Assembly (NCBI GenBank): GCA_022750435.1 | Contig: JAKIVS010000001.1 | Location: forward strand, 38,542 to 102,541 | DNA: 64,000 nt | Origin: Thermoplasmata archaeon | GTDB lineage: Archaea > Thermoplasmatota > Thermoplasmata > Lutacidiplasmatales > UBA184 | Reading direction: 5' to 3' | In this document: positions 58,577 through 64,000 of the stretch, one piece after another | How the letters are laid out: each line of letters opens with the position of its first letter | How positions within the stretch are numbered: the stretch's first letter is position 1 | Notes under the pieces: model-generated | Told to the model about the DNA's origin: nothing | Databases searched by the model: none | Seen by the model: the letters and a program-made list of their open reading frames with translations, nothing else | Made by a program: the position numbers and the translations under genes

Positions 58577-59116
58577 TCAGCGCGGGCCTCCGTCCCGGTC
58601 CGGTTTGACGCCGGCAATGTCGTAAACCCTGATTTGACCCCCGTCTGCACGGGCTCGCCGACTTCGAATGCCCGACGTGCGCAACGCCATTCCTAGCCGC
58701 CGTGAGTCCATTACGACTGCGTCGTCGGAATCGGCCACCAGCACGAAATCGCGAGCTGTGGCCTCGTGCTTGCCCGTCGAAGCGAGCCGAATCGCGAGGG
58801 AGAGGGCGCGCTCCACGTCCGCGACCTCGACCGCTCCGTCGGGTCCCACAGCGACCTCTTCCGGCACCGGCCGACCCTCCAGCCTCGGCGGATCCTCACG
58901 TCGGTCCAGCCACCCCCACGGGGGCGTCGCCCCGTCCTCGAATGGAACCAGCTGGCCCTTGGGGCCCCTGACGAGCAATCCGACCTCCCCCCAGAGCTCG
59001 GACCGCCCGTTCGGAGACGGGAGGTTGCCGACGAACCTTTCTGCTAATGGTCGGCTGGCGACGACCACCAAACACGGGCGGCTCAACGCGGCGGCCTTGC
59101 GGACGTTTCGAGCCAC
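58577..59116 (-). CDS. Hypothetical protein, possibly nuclease-like; 5' end missing or shifted
   Basis: An unrecognised 179-residue protein from the first canonical start, GTG at 59116. The same frame is open to 59248 and encodes VPDAEFELNG then YNAEVECSTLVKHVD, resembling the D...ExE-type core of PD-(D/E)XK nuclease-like domains found in conjugation and plasmid proteins, but no start codon precedes it in frame. The later part has CLVVVASRPLAERF and FVLVADSDDAVVMDS. So the gene may be truncated, use a rare start, or carry a frameshift. A minus-strand CTATATG box at 59288-59294 would suit a start near 59250-59265. Function unknown. Confidence 0.5.
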   Translation of the reverse strand: MARNVRKAAALSRPCLVVVASRPLAERFVGNLPSPNGRSELWGEVGLLVRGPKGQLVPFEDGATPPWGWLDRREDPPRLEGRPVPEEVAVGPDGAVEVADVERALSLAIRLASTGKHEATARDFVLVADSDDAVVMDSRRLGMALRTSGIRSRRARADGGQIRVYDIAGVKPDRDGGPR

Positions 59117-59287
59117 TTGATCGACGTGCTTGACAAGCGTCGAGCACTCGACCTCGGCGTTGTAGGTTCGGCCGTTCAGCTCAAATTCCGCGTCTGGGAC
59201 GAGGTATCCGCCGCCCTGTTCGACGATCCGCGGGCAGGGTCCGCGCCGTCAATACGTGGAATCCACCGTGAATCTCCGGCGGCGCCT

Positions 59288-59294
59288 CATATAG
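59288..59294. promoter_or_regulatory. Shared divergent TATA box
   Basis: CATATAG on the plus strand (CTATATG on the minus strand) is centred 25 bases before the Kelch/PKD ATG at 59316, and faces the hypothetical gene on the other side. It fits a leaderless start for the Kelch gene. Confidence 0.65.
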
Positions 59295-59315
59295 GATGTC
59301 CGCCGACTCACCCTC

Positions 59316-61535
59316 ATGTTTCGCCGATTGCCGCTCAACCCGCTCCGACTCGTCGGCGCGATCTGTTGTCTGGTTCTCCTCGCCGTACCGTTGCTTTCGA
59401 CCACTCCTCTAGCCTCCGAGCCCCTCCAGCCGTCGGTTTCCCGATTGGCGACCGAATCGGTCGCCGGTGCCGCGTCGAGGGCCGTTGCGCGGGCCACAGC
59501 TTCCCTTGCGCTCGGGATGGGTCCGGCTGGTGGAGCGCGGGAGACCTGCCAGCTCTCCTTGGCGCTCGTCTCCGCGGAATGCCAACGTTCGAGGGCGGTC
59601 GCGCTAGACAAGGGAAATGATCTGGCCGGGGGTAGCCCGGGAGGTTGGCACCCTGGCCCAAGCTTCGGACAGGCCAGTCTCCCCTGGTTCGGAGGGGCTG
59701 CCGTCACGTACGACGGCCACGACGGCTACGTTCTCCTCTTCGGCGGGACCTACTCACCCGACTACGGGAACGGAGTAGATTTCCTGGCGACGACTTGGAA
59801 ATTCCAGAACAACACGTGGACTAACTTGACGGCCACCGCCGGCGTACCGCCGCGGGCCCGCGCGGGGGCACTCATGGCGTACGATGCGACCGACGGGTAC
59901 GTCGTCTTGTTTGGTGGGAGCTACTCTGAGTTCTGCAGCGAGGGCCAGAACGGGACGGCGCCGACTCAACCCGCGGGCGCGAACTGCGCATTGTATCCCG
60001 GCCCTTTTCAGTACTCGTTCTTTCCGAATGACACGTGGTCGTTCGCAGGCGGCGTTTGGTCCCAGCTACACCCCACCGTAGCCCCTCCCGGGCGGATCGG
60101 TGCCCAACTCGGGTACGATGCGCTCGATGGGTACGCGGTGCTGTTCGGAGGTCTGACCGGGCAGGGGGAAACGACCAACCTCGGCGATACCTGGACATTC
60201 GCCGGTGGGAATTGGACCGACCGCACGTCCGCGCTTCCCGTCGCTCCCCAACCTCGCGGGTTTGGAGGAATGGCGTGGGATGCCGGCAACCAACGCCTCA
60301 TCTTGTTCGGAGGTGCGACGTACCTATCGAGCCCGCCGTGGGGTGCGAACGCCTCGTTCACCTACCTTCGGTCGGACACCTGGGGCTTCTCGAACGGAAC
60401 CTGGACGAACCTGACCTCGGTTCAGCCTTCCACGCCTTCGCCGCGGTGGCAGTTCGAGATGTCTGCTGGACCGAACGGCAGTGTGGTGCTCTTCGGCGGA
60501 GAGTCCTACGTGAACTCCTCTCTCGAAGACACTTGGGCGTTCCAGAACGGGTCTTGGTCGCTCCTCTCCGCTCTCTCGAGCTCACCGCCCCCGGTCGCAG
60601 GGCAGACCATGGTATTCGACCCCCATATCAACGCCACGCTGATAACCGGCGGGGGGCTCGGCCTCGGAGGGTGCAACCAGTGCACCTGGGAGTTCGGCGG
60701 CCTCATTCCCGCCGGCGCCGCGGCCTCCTCGATCCCCACGCTGACCCTATCCGCCTTGGCCGCGACGGGGTCGGCTCCAGTCAATGTCTCGGTTACGGCG
60801 AGCGCTGCGAACGGCCGCCCGCCGTACGCGCTCACTTACACAATCACGACGGCCGCCGCAGGGGGCTCGGGGACGAATACGATCGGTCCCAGGGGTTGCC
60901 CCGAGCCGGCTGCTGGCGGCAACGGAGCCTGGAACGCGTCCTCGGCCAACTGCCCCGGGCCATCGTGGAACGGTTCGGCGCTTCGAGGTACCACTCTCCA
61001 GGTGTTCTCGGGAGAAGTCATCTTCATCGACGGTGAGGTGGTCGATAGCGCGGGGATGTCCTCCGAGGCGGCCGTATTCGCCACCGTAACTCCCAACTTC
61101 TCTGCCTCCGCTCGGCTGGACTCCTCAGGCTCGTCGCCGCTGCTCGGACCCGTCGACTTCGTCTCGAACGCGACCGGGGGGACGCTCCCCTACAGAACCG
61201 CTGTGGAGTTCGGAGACGGTTCCTCCGCAGAACGAGGGGGCGTCGGGCTCATCGCGCATTTCTACGCGGCGGCGGGGGTGTACTACGCTACGATAACGGT
61301 CTCCGACTACTTCGGCCTCTCGGAGCGCACGTGGCTCAAGGTCACCGTCGAGTGGAGCGCGCTTTCGCTTTCCGCGCTCTTCGCCGGAGCCAGCGCCTCG
61401 ACCGGGCTGTTCGTTGGGATTGGAGTAGTCGTTCAGCGGCGCCGACGCGAAGACGATGCTGGCGTTTCGGAAGCGTGGTATCGGGAGCTCGCCCAGACAC
61501 CGATAACCGACGAACTTCCACCACGGATTCCGTGA
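59316..61535 (+). CDS. Kelch-repeat and PKD-domain surface protein, coupled to a membrane regulator
   Basis: A 739-residue member of the family of surface proteins in this window. It has a signal peptide (about 1-33), a 90-residue linker, about six Kelch-type repeats (130-460) with VLFGG, NDTW and GNWT, a PKD-like domain with a Cys-rich insertion (GPRGCPEP and NCPGPS), a second PKD-like domain with FGDGSS, and a membrane helix near 683-703. Its TGA stop overlaps the next GTG as GTGA, so the PKD-TM-winged-helix protein is translated with it. The ATG at 59316 has a TATA box at 25 bases. Confidence 0.83.
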   Translation: MFRRLPLNPLRLVGAICCLVLLAVPLLSTTPLASEPLQPSVSRLATESVAGAASRAVARATASLALGMGPAGGARETCQLSLALVSAECQRSRAVALDKGNDLAGGSPGGWHPGPSFGQASLPWFGGAAVTYDGHDGYVLLFGGTYSPDYGNGVDFLATTWKFQNNTWTNLTATAGVPPRARAGALMAYDATDGYVVLFGGSYSEFCSEGQNGTAPTQPAGANCALYPGPFQYSFFPNDTWSFAGGVWSQLHPTVAPPGRIGAQLGYDALDGYAVLFGGLTGQGETTNLGDTWTFAGGNWTDRTSALPVAPQPRGFGGMAWDAGNQRLILFGGATYLSSPPWGANASFTYLRSDTWGFSNGTWTNLTSVQPSTPSPRWQFEMSAGPNGSVVLFGGESYVNSSLEDTWAFQNGSWSLLSALSSSPPPVAGQTMVFDPHINATLITGGGLGLGGCNQCTWEFGGLIPAGAAASSIPTLTLSALAATGSAPVNVSVTASAANGRPPYALTYTITTAAAGGSGTNTIGPRGCPEPAAGGNGAWNASSANCPGPSWNGSALRGTTLQVFSGEVIFIDGEVVDSAGMSSEAAVFATVTPNFSASARLDSSGSSPLLGPVDFVSNATGGTLPYRTAVEFGDGSSAERGGVGLIAHFYAAAGVYYATITVSDYFGLSERTWLKVTVEWSALSLSALFAGASASTGLFVGIGVVVQRRRREDDAGVSEAWYRELAQTPITDELPPRIP

Positions 61536-62788
61536 ACGGCCGCCTGGCACGGCGCGTCGGGCTCCCGATCCTTGCGGCGGGCCTTATCGCACTACTCATT
61601 TTCGCATCGGCACCGCCAGGGAGTACCCCGGGTTCTCCCGCTCCCGGCTGGCTGTCTCCGACTCTGTCTCCATCGCCGGTTCCGACCTGCTCCGGCGGTG
61701 CCTCGCTGGCGGCCGCTCCGACGTCGGGCCCCTCACCCCTGTTGAGCAGCTTCGCGGCCACGCTCCCGACCCCGATGGTTGCTCCGCGGTTCTCGTGGCA
61801 ATTCGGTGACGGAACTTTCTGGAACGGAACCGGACTCCAGTACGGTTCGGTGAGCCACCTGTACGAGAGGCCGGGTCACTTTCAGGTCGGAATGACGGCT
61901 ACCGTCGGGAGCCTCTCCTACCTTTGTTCGGTCAACATCACCGTTGGTTCGCAGAGCGTTGTCCCATCAATCCGCGCATCGATTCTGACCGGCCCGGTTC
62001 CACTATCGGTCGATCTCTCGGCGACCGCGGTAGGGGGGTCCGGTACTTACAAGCGCTTCAACTGGTCGTTCGGGGACGGATCGTTTGGAACCGGCGTGGA
62101 CGTCGCGCACACGTTCCGCACCGCGGGTGACTTCGAGGTCCTCCTGAACGTCACGGATTCCAACGGCTCGACCGGCGAGGCGAGCCTCGAAATCTCGGCG
62201 ACCCCAAGTGGTGGGAGTCCGATAACTCCCCTCAGAATCCTGACTGAGGCCGCCCCGTGGGTCCTGTCCTCCCTTGCCATCTCCCTTGCTATCGTTCTCG
62301 TGATCGTCCTCCGCCGCTCACCTCGGAATCGCGCCCCACCAGGGCCGCCATCGGCGAGTCTCCTGAGCGAACCAACCAAGCAATCGGACATTGACGAGGG
62401 CCCGTCGAAAGAGGTGAGTCCAATGCTCGCTCCCGCGGCACCCGTTTCGCCCAGCCCGGAGCTCGGTGTCCCTCGCTCGAGCCCATCGACCGAGGTGATC
62501 CGTGTGTCACAACGCATCGTCCTTCACCTTGCCGCGCAGGGTGCCCTTCGACCGGACGATGTCGCGCGAGTCGGGTTCTCCCAGGCGGGGATCCAGGCCG
62601 CTGTCGGCGTCAGTCGCAGTTCCGCATCGAACGCATTGAGACGTCTGGAATCATCGGGAATTCTGCAGAGCGAGGTCCGCCACGTGGAAGGCGGGACGCG
62701 ACGCCTCCGCGTCTACATTCTCACCGACCGCGGGTGGACCCTCTCCCGTGAGCTCCGATCGCGCCTCAGCTCGCGGGCGGCGATCTAA
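61532..62788 (+). CDS. Membrane-anchored winged-helix regulator with extracellular PKD domains
   Basis: A 418-residue protein that looks like a one-component membrane sensor. It has a signal/anchor segment (about 8-27), two extracellular PKD-like domains (about 80-228, with FGDGTFWNG and FGDGSFGTG), a membrane helix near 240-262, a cytoplasmic Pro/Ser-rich linker, and a C-terminal winged helix (about 318-412): the helix-turn-helix around FSQAGIQAAVGVSRSSASNA, LRRLESSGIL, and a wing ending RRLRVYILTDRG. It resembles the winged helix of the STAND ATPase at 37061. The GTG overlaps the stop of the Kelch gene as GTGA. It could couple binding on the surface to transcription of target genes. Its DNA target is unknown. 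Confidence 0.72.
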   Translation: MNGRLARRVGLPILAAGLIALLIFASAPPGSTPGSPAPGWLSPTLSPSPVPTCSGGASLAAAPTSGPSPLLSSFAATLPTPMVAPRFSWQFGDGTFWNGTGLQYGSVSHLYERPGHFQVGMTATVGSLSYLCSVNITVGSQSVVPSIRASILTGPVPLSVDLSATAVGGSGTYKRFNWSFGDGSFGTGVDVAHTFRTAGDFEVLLNVTDSNGSTGEASLEISATPSGGSPITPLRILTEAAPWVLSSLAISLAIVLVIVLRRSPRNRAPPGPPSASLLSEPTKQSDIDEGPSKEVSPMLAPAAPVSPSPELGVPRSSPSTEVIRVSQRIVLHLAAQGALRPDDVARVGFSQAGIQAAVGVSRSSASNALRRLESSGILQSEVRHVEGGTRRLRVYILTDRGWTLSRELRSRLSSRAAI

Positions 62789-63602
62789 CCCGCATCAGAC
62801 CGAGTACGACGACCGCCCCCAGTAGGACGAGGACGATGGTAGCGAAAGGCAGCGCCGGGCCTGACCCAGGAACTGGGACGGCGAGGGGCCCGTACCCCCG
62901 TGCCGTGTGTTCCGGGGGGTTAGGGGGAACTGAGTTGGTGGAGTAGCCGACCGGCTCCGATCCATCCGGGTATCCGCCGGGGAACGCCAGATCCTGGGTC
63001 GTTGAGGGGCCAGAGGCATGTCCGCTGGACATGTTCACGTTCCAGTTCGTAATCCACTGGCATGTCGCCGAGCTGTAGTTCGTTGAACTCGAGCACGACG
63101 CCCAGTAGTCGAACCCGAAGCTCTCGTAGAACAAGCCGTTCGTACCAAGGGCGCTGCCCGAGTAGGTGCTGTTGAGCCCAAACTGGTCCCAGAGGGCGAC
63201 GTAGGTCGGGCTCTGACAGATCGCCGTCCACGCGGAGACCAGGCTTGCCCCTCCAGCGCTTCCATTCACGTACGAGGTCTGACCTTCCTCGAAGCTGCCG
63301 TTTCCGCCGATTCCCCCTGTCTGCGCGTTCGCAGGCAGACCGTCGTACACCTCCGCGTACCAGGCAAGAAGCGAAGCGTTGGTCTCTAGGGACGAGCACG
63401 GTGGTTTCCCCGACGAGGCGACCCTCAGGAGGAACGATGAACCGAGGTCGGTCGAGCTCGGTGCTTCACGAACCGAGAGCGCCACGAAAGCGGAGGTCGC
63501 GAGAACGAATCCGGAGATTAGCAGCAGAAGCCCCGCCGTTTGGATGACTCCGAAGGACCTACCCTCGGGCCGCCCGCGCGTCGACCCGCTCCTCCGATCC
63601 AT
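62766..63602 (-). CDS. Surface-exposed protein with N- and C-terminal membrane helices
   Basis: An unrecognised 278-residue protein. A hydrophobic segment near 20-43 (TAGLLLLISGFVLATSAFVA) and one at 254-272 (ATIVLVLLGAVVVLGLM) flank an extracellular domain of about 200 residues with Cys in PPCSSL, AICQSP, ASCSSS and TCQW, and Tyr/Ser/Asn-rich sequons. It may be a disulfide-stabilised surface protein. The frame is open to 63662; the ATG at 63602 is about 34 bases from a minus-strand GATTTATC box. Its 3' end overlaps the convergent regulator gene by 23 bases. Confidence 0.6.
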   Translation of the reverse strand: MDRRSGSTRGRPEGRSFGVIQTAGLLLLISGFVLATSAFVALSVREAPSSTDLGSSFLLRVASSGKPPCSSLETNASLLAWYAEVYDGLPANAQTGGIGGNGSFEEGQTSYVNGSAGGASLVSAWTAICQSPTYVALWDQFGLNSTYSGSALGTNGLFYESFGFDYWASCSSSTNYSSATCQWITNWNVNMSSGHASGPSTTQDLAFPGGYPDGSEPVGYSTNSVPPNPPEHTARGYGPLAVPVPGSGPALPFATIVLVLLGAVVVLGLMRVRSPPAS

Positions 63603-64000
63603 ACGCGGCAGCCCGAACATGGGTCTGCGTTGCGATAAATCCGCGCGTCCGGCGTCGTTCACCGTTCGCAGCCCCCTTCACGGGCTTATTCGCGGAATCG
63701 CTCGGATCGTCGGGTGGCGACCCAGATGGCGCACGGAGTGTTTCCCTCCAAGGCGTCGGCCACTGCAGAATCCTCTCGATCGCCATCCTCCCCCTTCTCC
63801 GGCGAGATCGCCCCACAAACGGATCGAGAGTCCTTCAACTGCGATAATGGCGCGTACCCCAGTAGAAGTGCACACTCACCCTGGTTGGGGATTGGCGCTG
63901 AGCTGATCCGACCCGAAAGCGACGAATGCCCCGGTCCCATGCCGGGTTCCGCGGAGGCCCCGTGACGACTCGGAAGCATTGGAGCGGCGAGGAGAAGCTG
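63603..64000. other. Right-hand end of the window, no gene recognised
   Basis: About 400 bases. It begins with the promoter of the gene at 62766-63602, a minus-strand GATTTATC near 63632-63640. Farther on there is a GATAAT element near 63843-63848 on the plus strand, followed by only a 19-codon frame. Other open frames have no domain or start signal. A gene may begin beyond the end. Confidence 0.4.

Noticed and set aside
58668..59120. 150-codon plus-strand frame opposite the nuclease-like gene
   Set aside because: Ser/Arg/Thr/Pro-rich shadow; the minus frame has alternating hydrophobic strands such as CLVVVAS and FVLVADS.
1..64000. CRISPR array, transposase, integrase or prophage
   Set aside because: No regular spaced repeats and no recombinase or phage motifs in any supported frame.

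Overview
The window is high-GC DNA from an archaeon. The evidence is a TATA-binding protein gene, an archaeal-type triosephosphate isomerase, a deoxyhypusine synthase-family protein, the fused-zinc-site pyrI/pyrB pair, phosphosulfolactate synthase, and TATA boxes centred about 25-31 bases upstream of ATG/GTG codons (leaderless transcripts). The many Kelch/PKD surface proteins with one C-terminal membrane anchor point to an uncultured high-GC Thermoplasmatota lineage; that placement is inference. I saw no tRNA, rRNA, CRISPR array, insertion sequence or integrase.

Layout. 1-4.2 kb: tpiA, a ROK sugar kinase, phosphosulfolactate synthase fused to a winged helix, an F420-dependent-reductase-like protein and a VapBC-like toxin-antitoxin pair with a palindromic operator. 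5-9.9 kb: a secreted phosphoesterase and a large Kelch/PKD surface protein. 10-27 kb: a cell-surface glycan cluster, containing a sulfatase-like hydrolase, a GT39-type membrane glycosyltransferase, a GT4, two GT2, a sugar epimerase, a beta-helix protein, a second phosphoesterase, a three-gene UDP-glucose to UDP-glucuronate to UDP-xylose operon, and a flippase. 27-36 kb: an unrecognised secreted protein made of two tandem repeats, ilvE, a VOC protein, tbp, a HAD phosphatase, tldD/tldE and an isoprenylcysteine methyltransferase-like protein. 36-43 kb: a two-gene small-protein unit divergent from a winged-helix/STAND ATPase/TPR regulator, a deoxyhypusine synthase-family enzyme and a second TPR ATPase. 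43-46 kb: a TMEM165-like transporter, pyrI-pyrB and an EamA transporter. 46-51 kb: a thiol-redox group (thioredoxin-CcdA fusion and a surface thioredoxin-like protein). 51-64 kb: a second Kelch/PKD region, with one copy interrupted by an in-frame TGA, and a Kelch gene translationally coupled to a membrane protein that has extracellular PKD domains and a cytoplasmic winged helix.

How the parts fit. Surface proteins rich in N-glycosylation sequons, the nucleotide-sugar and glycosyltransferase genes, and the phosphoesterases and sulfatase-like enzyme together describe a decorated archaeal envelope. The PKD-TM-winged-helix protein at 61.5-62.8 kb could report envelope or matrix state directly to DNA; it is the best candidate here for a little-described system. 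A related winged helix occurs on the STAND ATPase, and a more distant one ends the phosphosulfolactate synthase, suggesting a lineage habit of attaching winged helices to sensors and enzymes.

Gene starts. First genes of units usually have a TATA box at leaderless distance, while internal genes often have a purine-rich Shine-Dalgarno sequence 4-10 bases before the start or an ATGA/GTGA overlap. Starts were chosen on that basis and are stated where they decide the gene.
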